Positions 12,319 through 25,371 of a DNA stretch of 64,000 nucleotides are shown piece by piece. A program made the position numbers and the translations under genes. Origin of the DNA: Cinnamomum chago (taxonomy: Eukaryota; Streptophyta; Magnoliopsida; Laurales; Lauraceae); the NCBI GenBank assembly GCA_038049695.1, contig CP142453.1, positions 115,670,001 to 115,734,000 on the forward strand, given 5' to 3'. Numbering within the stretch: the stretch's first letter is position 1; every line of letters starts with the position of its first letter. The notes beneath the pieces are model-generated. The model made no database searches and was not told the DNA's origin. It was given only the letters and a program-made list of their open reading frames with translations.

Positions 12319-12851
12319 GGGCATGTTTGTGTAACACTTTTCCGCGGAAAAGTATACGGTTTTCCGCAGAAAACCCATTTTTCCGGCGTTTGGTGCGGAA
12401 CAATTCCGCGGAAATGTTTTCCTGCCTCGTCAGCATTTTCCTTGATAATTGTGGAAATGAGTTTCCCATGGGGGGGTATGGGAAATGGTTTTCCTCGGAA
12501 AACTTCTCCCTCTTTTCCTCACTCTTGTCCATTTCAACCCAAAAACCCTATAACTCCTTCATTTTTTTATTTCTTTATATAAATTATTATTTAATGTTAA
12601 ATAAATAATATACATGTTATGTTATTTTCTTCAAAAAATTATATCACCAAATAAGAAATTTTGATTTTCTATAAGGAATCCACAGTCGCACCAAACAACA
12701 TCTGCACCAATTCAATGAGGAAACTCTTTTTGCACCAAACATGAATTTCTAAATTCTACAGAAATCCTTTTCCGAGGTTTTTATTTCTATGGAATTTGCT
12801 GACGTGGCAATTTCCTCTTTCCGCGGAAAGGGTGTGTACACAAACGTGCCC
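12319..12851. mobile_element. MITE with long inverted ends, 533 bp
   Basis: The left end GGGCATGTTTGTGTAACACT plus TTTCCGCGGAAA pairs with the reverse complement of the right end (GGGCACGTTTGTGTACACAC plus TTTCCGCGGAAA). The trinucleotide TAT is found on both sides, which suggests a PIF/Harbinger-like element, although the usual target is TTA/TAA. Several further TTTCCGCGGAAA-like palindromes lie inside. Open frames at 12185-12608 on both strands are products of this symmetry, not genes. The 30681 element has the same ends. Confidence 0.75.
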
Positions 12852-12854
12852 TAT

Positions 12855-13680
12855 AGGAGTCTCCTTGTTTAATCCTCATCCTCCTAAAGGAGGAGGCCCA
12901 TGAAGCCACAAAAGACACGAGTTCGATCTTATCCAAACTCTACAATGAGGAGATCAGAAGTGAGTCTCACACGTGTCGCATGCACGCTCAACAACCCTAA
13001 CCTATCTATTATTTAAGTTGAGCTTTCAATTCATACATTGGTTGCTCAATGGTGAGGCACTTCTCTTTCCACATAAACAACCAGGGTTCAATCAAGGATT
13101 CGGGTAGTGTGTGTGAGTGGGAGATGAATTGCATAAGTACTAGGGATTAATATTGTCAACCTTAGTCTAATCTGAAAGTAAAAAAGGATCAATCCTGACC
13201 CACAGTTAGGAAGTTGGGTTCAGGTTGGATTGATCATAGTGCAATTAGTCTGATTGAATTGGGACAATTCAGGTCATGCTAGTGGGTCGACAAATAGCTA
13301 GACTTGGACTCTGACAAAAACCTAACCCATTCAGTAATTGTGTTAAAAATGTCCATATAGGCCCAACCCAAAAACTCAAAAGAGTCTTTAAAAATCACCA
13401 TATCTGAATTTTGGTTTCTCAAGTCTGGTACTGCAATTCCCATTCGTTACAAATCACATTTGCTATTGCACTATTGTCTATTTCTGCATCTGAGTTTGGC
13501 ATGCCTGTGGACCATTGTTGTTGGAGATTGAATTTAGGAAGTAGAGGTTGTGTAGAGTATCTCTCGAGCTTTAGACGCCTTTCAGTATCAAGGGTGGGTA
13601 CTAGCCCCACTTAATAACCTAAACGTGGTCTAGATCCATCTGAGTCATGGGGAAGGAGTGAGATGAAAGGTCTATCGAGG
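12855..13680. other. Intergenic, nothing assigned
   Basis: No gene. Some stretches are rich in GGGTT/CCAACCC-type words seen at hAT-like ends elsewhere, but no paired ends were found. Confidence 0.4.
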
Positions 13681-13746
13681 AACAAGAGCGTGTGGCGCAG
13701 TGGAAGGTGCTCCCGTTTGCAACCTTAGATTGTGAGTTCGAGTCAT
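13681..13746 (+). mobile_element. tRNA-like SINE, family B, old copy
   Basis: ACAAGAGCGTGTGGCGCAGT, then GGAAGGTGCTCC and the B box GAGTTCGAGTC. This matches the reverse complement of the 49931 and 63860 copies. It has A and B boxes spaced as in a tRNA but no acceptor-stem pairing, and no A tail remains. Confidence 0.65.
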
Positions 13747-16372
13747 ATTAGTCATATGATTTGGCCTATATACTTAGGCCCAAGCATTAAGAGTTGAGCT
13801 TGCCCTAATTGTGGGCCCCACTGAAACTCGAATGTGGATTTGAGGCCATAGTTGTGACACCTATCACCCAGATTAGGCCATTTATAAGGTCAAACAAACT
13901 TAGTTGGATCTGACTCAATGGTAACTCATCCTTGATGTAATAGCAAATCGTCTGCCTAGTGGGTTACCAAGTGGATGCATGTCCTATTGAGACGTGGACA
14001 AACACTATCTCACTTTTTTTCAGCAATATTTTGCATATTATTGAGAAAATGACTTTGATAGTTTGATTACCATTACTTTGGGGTTATGAGCACACCATAT
14101 GTTGACCCACCAAATCAATGGTTTCACCTACAGAACAATTTATCTAGTTGGACCTAATGTGGCTTGGTTGGGTTAGACATTGACTAGGCCACCCTGAACC
14201 CTGCTCGAACCCAACCCAGCCCCTCTTCGGACAGGATATGAACAGACCGCAGACATTCACCTTTTGGCCTGATAGCTGAATAATCAGGTCCAACTGCATA
14301 GGGGTAGTAAAATAGAAGTCTAATTTGGATGGTTACAGATGATCACATATGGGTCCCACGAGATTCACCATTAAGATATAATTATCTTATTTTTCTTTTC
14401 CAAGAAAACTTGTATTCTTCAAGCCCATTTCTACCTTACAGCCATGAAGATTAGATGCCTACGCCCTTCTTTAACCTTTTTTTTCGTTTTTTCAATTATT
14501 ATTGACTCCAAGATTCAATATAAGATTAGATCATAGCAAAATTTACATGGCCAAGTTTTGCCCAAATAAATTGTTTGGGTCCAGACCCACCTCATCATTA
14601 GGTCAAAATAACAAAATAGACTAGGCTGGGACTAGCACTGGGGCCTCTCTATGTGCAACCCAAAGAATATGAAAAATTGCAACGCTATGGCTAAGGATGT
14701 AACCAGGTTGAGTCCAGGCCAAAATCAAGTAGCACCAAGAACTAATCAGGTTTTTTTTTATTCTTTTTTTCTTTAATGCAATCTGGATTTGAGCCAAACC
14801 CATCACAGGTCCTATATGCATGACCAAGAAATATAAAATGACTTGAAAACGAATCTGGGTAAGTGATCCAGATCATAGCATGCTCAACTAAGCAGCAGCA
14901 CCGCAAGCCTACCATGCATTGATGTTGCCAATAAATTTTAGGACGCATTTGTTTTGTGTAATTGAATATACAAGGCATAGGACCTGTAAGATTTCTGTTT
15001 CTGAAAGTGGTAAAAATTGAACAGAAGTAAATTTCCAAATCTCCCCTTCCATGGAAAATGAATTGCCATCCATCACGCTGGTACAGGCTGGGCAGGTACC
15101 TTAGTGGGGCCTACACCTCGGGGCGGAAAGATAAAGGATCAAAAGATGTAGATGGACCCTACCTCTATAAAATTGAAAGCACATCAGAACTTCCTAATCT
15201 GTTATCTAAGGCCCACGAGTTAATGGTTTTTATTCAATAGAATTGGCCCCTCAGTTCAAGTCCAGTTGCGAGTCCAGTCGCAACGTATGGGTGCATGCTT
15301 GGTGAATCCATTCAGACCAATGATCAGGTGGGCCCCACTAGGTGTGCACCGGATCATTGATTCAATTGCTAGAAATGTGAGACTTTCATCTACGAGCATA
15401 CCTTATATCCTTCATCAAATGTGTCCAAGTTCCAACAAAGGTTAAAAGAAGTGAGGGTTGAAGAACATATTATAGAGATGTAGATTCCCAAGATTTGAAT
15501 TACTAGAATGATGGCGGCTGGATCTCTATTTACCATACCCCCTTAATGTAAAACTCATTTTCCATTGAAGTGAGATTACTTGATGCCCATTTGCGGATCT
15601 TCACTTTGTTTCTCCAATTTTAATTACTTTTTGAAATCAACAAAAACGTTGAACATTTCTCACCAACAAAACAAGAACAACATTTGATACTGATACTGGC
15701 ACCGGAAGTCTGGAATGCAATCCTTAATTAACAGTATAATTTTCCATAATTACAAAAGGCTCTTCTTAATCGATTTCAAAGACACCAATGCCTTTCTTGG
15801 GGTCACTCAAATACAAATCAGATTGTAGCCGGCTGCAAATCAGTAGGCCAACCATACCAATGTCTGCATGCATTCTTTTTGGCAAAGAAGCGACCCGTCC
15901 AATGGATCAAGTTTTCCCTCAAATTTTATCGATCACCTCATGTTTTACTTTCATCTTACATGTGTAAAACTTCAGATACAAAAAATCTTGAAAGGCTGTG
16001 GTCTGCATCCTATATAAATTCCTCTCCTTCTGTTCATGAGGTTGGTGCAATTCTCACAAACATCATGCTGCAAGGCAAGAAGACAGCAGTTATATTCAAT
16101 TCCCCCAGTTACTTGAGAATAATGAGTGCAAATTCCTGGCCATTTGTGAAAATCACTCACCTCTTAAAAAAACACTGTAGTAAGCTGAAGTATTGAGATA
16201 AAGAGCAGACAGATTTGACAACCAATTCACATTACATGTCATGGCCTCTAACAGATATTAAATGAAAAGGGTTGATATAGATAAGGCTAGTGAGTTAAAT
16301 TGATTGGAAGAGATTTTCCACTAAGTGAAGAAAGATGGTAGAAGAAGAAGTCCCATCTAGATTTCTGCAGAG
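13747..16372. other. Intergenic / probable 3' UTR of the AsnRS gene at the right end
   Basis: The last few hundred bases before 16373 would hold the 3' UTR of the minus-strand AsnRS gene; no poly(A) signal is clear enough to place its end. The 105-codon frame at 15879-16196 runs opposite to it and has no recognisable features. The rest is unassigned. Confidence 0.4.
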
Positions 16373-19300
16373 TCAGAATTCAGCAGACCCGGGAGTTCGA
16401 GGGAATGGGATTGCATCCCTTATGTTCTCTACTCCAGTTGCAAACTGCACGAGCCTTTCAAATCCCAATCCAAAACCAGCATGAGGAACTGTCAAATGGG
16501 CAAACATGAAAAATCAAGCATCTGTTTCTGTTTGACAGCTAAAATAACAGTTTCAAGTAAGGGAGGAGAACAAACACTCCATCACACAACCAAATAAAAG
16601 TAATACTGGAGAACAAATATACAATATGTTAATAGTGTCTCATGGACCATCCCTTTTTTTGTCTTGTACTTCACAAGAGACTCAAACTCATGCACAATAC
16701 ATGGCATCCCTATCCCTGACCAGAAGAGCAACAACAGCCAGGGACTCATGGACCATCTTTTAGTGTGTCCAACAATCATATTCATCTAGGTTTTTTTTTA
16801 TTAGTAACTTTTATCCCATAGAGAGAATGTTTTTTCCCCAAACAACAAAATGGCTATCTTTTTTTTACTGGACACTGATCCAGTATTTTCTTACACCTTT
16901 TCTTCTCTTTTTCTTCTTTTTTTCGGCTCTTATAACCCCAGATATCTCCCTCCAAAAAAACCTAAATCAAGTTTCAATTTGGCATCAAAGCAATAATTTC
17001 AAAGGCATGATTTTCCTTGGGGCTAGTGCTGATGTCAACAGCGAATGAACAAGGATATCCTGAAATCTAGCGAAACTTATGATTGTGGACAAATCTTGAT
17101 TCTAGAAAGATGGTAATCTTTTAATGTTTCTAATTTTTTAGGGCCTGTTGTTTGCATTAGAATAAATAGGTATTGAATACACGGGGCATAGTTGTCAAAT
17201 CTGGTCCGGTCCCCATTCTGGTTTCACCGTGTAGTGGAACATTTTGGTGTTCCAGCCAATTTCGGTATTCCGTTCTGAGAAAGACATGATTGAAAAATGA
17301 AAAATATAAAATGAATACCTACTATTGAAAATACATTAAAAATAATTTCATAAGCTTTAAACAATATTTAAAATTTAAATGAGATTTTTATTTTATTTTA
17401 AACATATTGGATATATTTTCATTGCAAATGAGCTGTTTTGTGTATGAACCATTAAAACAAAAGGATACAATGGCTCTCGGCAGAGAGAAGAGAGGCAAAA
17501 AAAGGATGCAATGGGTAGAATCTTTGGGTGGGTGGGTGGGTGGGGTGGGGGTTCCATTCTGCCCGGGACCAAATCGGAAAAGTTCCACCCAATTCCGACC
17601 GAAGCGTAATGGAATTGACTACAATGAAATCATTGAGTAGTTAAAAATGAAGATTTTTTTTTTTTTAAATAATCCAGGGTATCTCCCGCCCAGCCCAAGA
17701 GCCTTTGGCCCTGAGCCCGAGGGACACTCGATTCTGGACAGCCGAGAATTTCCAAAAAATAAGATTAAAGGTGAATTTCCAAAAATGTACATCAAATAAT
17801 TTTCTTTTAGGAAAATAGAATCAAAAGAAGATGCTATTTGATGCTCATTTTTGGAGATTCACCTTTGATCTTCGTTTTTAACCACCCTATGTATTCCATT
17901 CCTCTGTATATTCATGCAAACATACAGGGTAAGGCTTGTTGGCATAATGTCCGGAGGGGGTCGAGGTCATATTCAGAAATCCTCTCACAAAAAAGTAGCG
18001 CCCAAAAAATAGGATTTCCATTAGAGTCCAGCTGCACCAAAAAAAGGCGCATAAGACCGGATCCCTATCCCGCTACTTTTCTGCTGATTTGGCGCTGCAC
18101 AAACGTGGCCTTAATGTTATTAAGACTACTACTTTCTGTGGAGAACTAAAAGATTGCATATGCCAAGAATGGGTCGTACAATCGATAGAGGTTGCTCTTG
18201 ATGGACAATAACTAAAAAGGGTTTGGTAACAGCGACATGCCTTTTGGAAACAGTGATGAAAGTGAGAAATGGTGGAGGTTGTGGAATATTTAAGGTTTGA
18301 ACCCTTAACAAAGGGAAAAAGAAAGGAGAAGGAAAAAACATACTGATACAAAGAAGAAGGGGGTTAGCACCAAAGGAAGTTGCTTGATAGAGAGCCTTAA
18401 TGTCAAAGCAAACAAATCTTGCAGGGTCAAACTGATGCAGACCCTAGGATTAGGGCTTAAGTCTTAAGTCTTCTTTTACTATTTATATAGATTTGTACAA
18501 GATTATTTTTAGAGTTGATTAATGAAATTGGGTTTTCCCATTGAGGTGCGCCCTCGTTTATTGTCTCTTCGGGGATTGATTGTGTCTTCTAACACGTGCT
18601 TCGGCACCCATTGTGCTTTTAACACTTCCACCGCAAGCCCTAACCCTTGGGTCTACATCACAAACTGCTTAGTGCCACCTTGATTCAGTGCCAGACGTCA
18701 CCACTCCCGGAAGTCACTTGACCGAGGCCCACAAAGGAGGTTCATGGTAAAAGGGGAATGCTTAGCAGTCCAAGTCAAGGTGTTTGATTGGTTTGGGAAA
18801 TTATTGGTAAAAGAGCCTTCAATACCAAGGAAAGCAAGACCAATCATCTATCACTCCGTGAAACTTATCTATATAAAATATTGTAACCAACTCCCAGTTA
18901 ACAAACAGCAACTACGCGGCTAACTCTCAAAAAACTTTGGGGAGACTAAGATAACACTACTAGCCTAATTGAGGCTGTTCCTCCAACCTTGGTCCATTAA
19001 TGAGCCCTTGGTTTAAAAGCCTAGAACGGTCTTGGTCTCCTATAGACCATGCATCTACAAAGCTATTTGAGCTAGACCATGCAGTAGTAGCTCCTCTTCG
19101 AAAATAGAAAAGACTACTGCTCCATTTCCCAGTCTCATTCCCCAGTCTCCAATTTTAACTTTCAGGTTCTGTCATATATGTAAAATAAGTGGACAACCAT
19201 TTGAAAGCACTTGCATAGTCTTTATAACACAATGTTAATAGCTTCTCTTTTGAAGTTGAATAGTGCATGCAGATCCAGGTGATGTCATGAAGTTACCATC

Positions 19301-22300
19301 ATCCCAATCAAAAAGCGAAAAAATAGAAAATAAAAATAATAAAAGAAATATAATATCATCACATAAAATGGTGTAAAAAAGGATAAGAAAGATTCATAAC
19401 CTGAACCAAAACGCCGCAGATCAAGGTACCACCAATAGCTTTCCTTACTGAGTTTCAACTCATCTAGACGGTTTTCAAGAAATTCCAGTCTCTCTTCTCG
19501 CTGGCTTCCACCAATAAGTTCACCAATCTAATGAATAAAAACATTAATGACAATCTGCACTGACCAGTGTGGCAGCCTATAAAGAAAAAGGACATTATTA
19601 AAGGCTCCCACGTGCCACAAAGAAGGGAGTAAGTCAAGGATGCACTACGAAAATATGATGCTGACCATAAGATTTTTCAATGCCATTTCTTAGGTTATTA
19701 GTGAACCAAACGATGAATAAATGTGTCCATTATACACTCAAATACATACAAACATAGATACACTACACATCAGTCTCACTCAGTTGCTTCATTTGCATCA
19801 TGGGGTAATCTTGGAAAACTATCCCTGGAATCTAGGGTTGTTATCTGTACAAACCTTTGTGAAAACAGGCTCAGCTTATACCAAATGTGCAAACAGATAC
19901 TAGTCTCCAGAAGAAGCAAGATGCTAGATGGTCATGCTTGCTTTTCCAACTCCAAACTAAGCAACTACCATCCTACTCTAACAAACCAATCAAACATTTA
20001 AAGAAGGAAACAAAGAGGAAAAAGAGTTTCAATACACAGCCAAGAAATGCAATGATCATGTTTCGTCTGTGTGTACAGATTTTCAGGGACAGTCAGGTAA
20101 CGCAGCCCAGGATCCGCAAACAGGGTGAGGAACAAATGTAGACAAATCCCACGATGGGTTTGCTAAATCCTAAATGGATTGAAGCAAGAACCAACTCCAC
20201 ATGGGAATTGGCTGAATCCCTCCCAGGACTCAACACATACAACTACGAGCACACTTCGTCTTCAATAGAAGAGAAAAACTCACGGTCATAGGGAAACCAA
20301 ATATAACAATCTTTATTAAATAATTATAACTCTCTCTCCCAATGGAAGGACTACATACTTATAGGAAGGGTTGCACATCCCCCCTACTAGGTAGGACTCT
20401 ACTTTCCTAAACAATAAAGGAAAGTAAATAATTAAACTTGTTTAACAATCCAAATCAAATAAAACTCTTAATTTAAAGATTCCTAAATAAATTAAAACTC
20501 TGAAATAAGACTCGTAAGTAAACTTTTTAACTTCTAATTAAATGGATGCCCTGTTGAGCCTGTGGATTGGGCCCAATGGGTTGGCCGACCCATGGGGTTT
20601 GGCCTGCATCACCGGGCCATCCTCATAAGCACATAAGCATGGCCTGGCCTGTACGGCCCACCTGCTACACCCCATGATCAATCTAATGCTTTCAGACTCA
20701 TTACTCATGTGATTAGCATGAACCCAAATTGGCACCCATCCAACTTTATCTTAACGGCTACGAATTGGACAAATTTTGAGGTCCCTAAATTAGTAAACCC
20801 CCCTCCCCACCACTCTCTCTTCTTCCCTCTTCTCTTCGTTTCCCTCTTCCTCCTCCTTCTCCTCCAGTTGATAGGAAGACATTTCAAACCCTTAAAGCCC
20901 CCATGCTTCGAGGTAGGCCCCATAGGCTTATATTTTTTTAGCTTAAGGACAGCATGGTTGTTCCTGAGAACAGGCTGGAGAATACATACATGCAAACATA
21001 TAAATAAATATATATATGTATGTTTTAGAGAGAGAAAAAGTTTCAAGTGAGCTCGTGCACAAATAGCTTAGATGCGCACGGCCCACGTAGAAATTTTTCT
21101 TGTTTGTGGCTGTGTGTAACAAGTATAAATAAAATTCTTAATGATTCAATTGGCCGACTGCCATCCACAACATGGTTGGGGCAAGGTTTTGATGATGATA
21201 TAGCATAAGTACAATTTTAAATATTACCCGAGGAACCAACAAATCCATTGCTGCAACCGTCTTTCCATCATCATTTTCCCGCATATAAAAGGCCTTGATT
21301 TCCTAGAAATACAAAATTTTGGGAACAATTCAGAAATAAAAGACGAGGATATTTCTGCCGACTTAAGATATCAAAGCCAGAAGTTTGATGCAATACATGC
21401 CTTAGGATAATCTCTTATAATCACAGGGCACCCAGCAAACACATCTTCAGTAATGTAACGTTCGTGCTCACTTTGCAAATCACATCCCCACTTCACCTAT
21501 CAAATTGCGGCATCCACATAAAAGCCAAGATCAGATGTTTTGAAGGTCAGACCTCAGGACCTCATAGAGGTTATTTAGATTAAAAGATAATATGAAATGT
21601 GTTTCCAGTTCCAATGTGATGCTCTTGTTTCATCTTTCCATATGCAACCTACCACAAAAGATAACCAATGTCCTTCCAGAACAATCAACACAAGTCAAAA
21701 GCCTTTACAATCAAACAACTAAAGGTTTCTGGTACATCAATTGAGATCATTTTCCGCTGAAATTAAGATAGGTAGATGAATATAAGGACCAAAACAAATC
21801 TACTAAATAGGCTTCTAACCAATCTCAATTTATCCAAATTGTGTTTACTTTGGTTGAAGAAAGATCTTTTATAATATTTGTACAAAACTGTTTCTACTAA
21901 ATTATTTGTGGGACACAAAGCCAAGATTGAAAGGTATTTTACAAACCTCAACCAAGAAATTCCATTTGAATAGAGAAATACAGTTTGTTGGCTGATGGAG
22001 CTGAAAACAATTTCAAAATTAGTTACAATAGGCTGCAAGATCTCTAGAACTTGCACGCCTCTACTATGCCCCAATCCTTTTGAATTATTGAAAATGCTTT
22101 CATTCTTCTACTCATTCATCACACAGTACAATCTAATCATTTATGCTTAACAAGAAGCTGTTGGGGTTTGATGTGATTGCCAAGTTTCACTTTAATTAAG
22201 GGGCAATTTTGTAAGCCTGCAGATATATCTGGATTGTCACAAGAAGCAGAACATCAGGCAACAAAGAAATGAAAAGATGATGAAGTACCTGTAGCTGAGA

Positions 22301-25300
22301 TGCATATACTAACATGCTGTATGACTAACAAGAAATTAAAGAAACAAGAATGAGTATAATCAAATTAATATACAAGTGGCTCCAGTAAAAGAGAAGATTA
22401 AGGTATGTTGTCCAAGAAGTGCATGTGTTTTAATAGCTCCGGCATGAAGAACTGAAGTGTTGCAAATACATGGAACTACGAGAAGGTGGGCGTCAATAAG
22501 GGCTCGGATAGTAGCAAGAAGCAACAAGTTAGATAGCAGAATGGCAGAGAACACAGCCCAGTAGGGACAAGAAGAAGAGCCCAAAATTAAATTGTGTTTA
22601 GATGGAAAAGGGCTTCAAGGATGATGATGACAACAATGACAATGATTGTGGTGATTATGAGAATGGCGGAACATAAAAGCATTTAAAATTTGGAAAGTCA
22701 ATCATTTATCAGTAAATTTGGAAGGTCACTTGATTTGACTCAGTCCTAACCTCCCCGGTCAAAGATCATAGAACATTCACAGACAATAATTTGACAATAA
22801 AAATTTAAAAAAATCATATAATGATTTGATCAGCTCCCTCAAAGTGATGGCTGGCAAAACAAGAAAGCAACTAAATACAAAATAAATAATAAAAAGGAAT
22901 ACAATCATAAGACAAGATTAACTAATAACTATCATTTGCAATATGTTGAAGCAACAAAAGGTGCAAATTCAAATTATGAGAAAACGTGATGTACCGGGAA
23001 TTCAAATTTCTTCTTTGCTTTCAAAAGAAGCTCAATTGCATCCGTGTATGTCAGCTGAACAAAGTCTTTTTCAGCTACATTCTGTCAACAGTAAAAGGTA
23101 ATTCTTTTAATTTTTCTAAACGAGAAGAGAACAATACTTAAAATATACATAAGCCACGAAGAGCCACATTTAAAATCTACTGAAAATGAAGCAGGAATTT
23201 GCCCAAAAAAACATTATTTTTTTGCCATACTAATCAGATTCTAGGATATAGCAGAAAGATTGAAATGGGAAAAAGTTACACTGAGCACATACACTCAACC
23301 TATCAATAATTCCTTCCTCAACCCACGTATTGAAGAAGCCCATGTCTTCTTTGCAGTTGTCAAGAACATGCTTTACCTGTCATGGAAGAGAACCAGACAA
23401 GATATTTAGGGAGAAATCAGGTCATATTTGGATCCGTGGGTAATTAAATCTGAATTTGGGCACATATGCAGGATCCAGATCTGAATCCAATTAGGTATTG
23501 AGGATCCGGATTCGAATTTCAAAGGTATATGGATCATTGGATCCCCAATGGATCTCGGTTCCAGCAAAATTTTAATTACAAAGTCATTAATAAACACTAG
23601 ACCTATTGAGAATTATTACAGAAATACCATATGGGGCATCAACACTTTTAAACATTATTAAGATATCATTAGGGATGAAAATGGATCCCCAACAAACCGA
23701 AAGACCAAGAATGACAATATTGGGTATAGATCCAATATATTGACTCATTTTTAATTCAGGCCCAGGTTTGGAATATGCCTGTTAAATATGGTAACAGAAA
23801 TAATATACATGAAAAAAAAAATTGAAAAGGTAAAAATAATATATACGTGAAATTGAAATTAGAAATGAGTAAATTCAAAGTATTTTTTGGATAATTACAA
23901 TTCATGGAAAAATCAAAGAGTTATCATTTGAGATAGTTTAGGCACATTTACCAAAGGCCAGAATCTCTGCCCCTATGAGACAAATCAAAGGGTTACCAAG
24001 TACTAGGAGAAAAGGGAGTCCATTCGAGATCTTGGACAGAGGTAAGGAATTATGGAGAAAATTTCTCCAGCGCTCCGTGCATATGGTATAAGCATACAAG
24101 ACAAATAGAAGAGCCAAAATATAACAAGACCGAAGCACACTAATAATATAAAGTATAATACAGTAGATGTGAAAGTAACCTACTACATACTGGAGATAGG
24201 CAGTTGCACATGCCATGTCATCATGCAGATCAGCAAAAGCAAGTTCTGGTTCAATCATCTTGAAAACATAAGGCAGAACAATTCATGAGCAGTTCATGTA
24301 AAATTATAGGATAAGGAAACAATAACCATTAAAAAGTTAAACTAAACATAATGCATGGCAAAAATATGGAAAAAAAAAATGAACTTACCACACAAGATAA
24401 TGCATTCACTTTTGTTTACTTTTTTTTACATAAAGAAATGTGTTTCTAACCAGTTGCTACTTGCTCGCTAATATTGATTCCTTAAAAATGCTAACCAGAA
24501 TCTCAGTAAACAATAAAAAAAAAAAAAAAAACTGAGACATGGCCAAAACAGGACAAAGTGCATTGGTAAATTATACTTCCATTATGGAAAAGGTCAAGGA
24601 ATCAAGTCCATGAAGGCCGGGTTGTCGTAACAGTGTTTCCCAACAAAGCTAAATAAAAGACTATAGTACACAACCAAAAACAAACTCAAAAAACAAAGCA
24701 GATTGATTGGTGGTTTTTCTGGCCAATTGATCTGACACACTGTTTGCCTAATTTTGAAATGAAATGCCTCCGACGCATCAAGTCACCTAATTGCCAAGCA
24801 AATATGCAATGGAAGTCAATTACATTGATCAGATTTCCTCTAACAATACACCAACCCCATCTTCAGAGACGCACAAGAAGCAATCACATAGCCAGCTGCT
24901 ACAGCTGCTTCTAATGAGCTATAATCACCATGAGGAATGGAAAAACTCTGAATTTTCATTTTTTTTACAATCCCGATAGTTTTTGAAAAATAGGATACAA
25001 TATTTTTGAAAAAATAAATATATTGTACAGGTTAACAAATTGGAATCCACAAAAAAATAGTACGTTTTTTAATGGTAAGTACAACACATAAACGGATCTT
25101 GCAATTCATATCAATCAAACATTCCAGGTTCCAATCAAAATCATGACCCTCTCTTTATTACTCTAATGCCTTTTAAAGGCCTTGTTAGTCTCTCTTGCAC
25201 TACTTTATACATCAAAATCATGACCCTCTCTTTACTACTCTAATGCCTTTTAAAGGCCTTGTAGTCTCTCTTGCACTACTTTATACATTACTTTTCACTT

Positions 25301-25338
25301 GAGTATGCACAAGGGTGCGCATATCTGTGTTCGTGCAG

Positions 25339-25371
<33 letters not shown>

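Noticed and set aside
12185-12608. 115- and 126-codon frames on opposite strands
   Set aside because: Both fall in and around the symmetrical 533-bp MITE and have no domain features.
15879-16196. 105-codon plus-strand frame
   Set aside because: No domain, no splice context, and opposite to the 3' flank of AsnRS.
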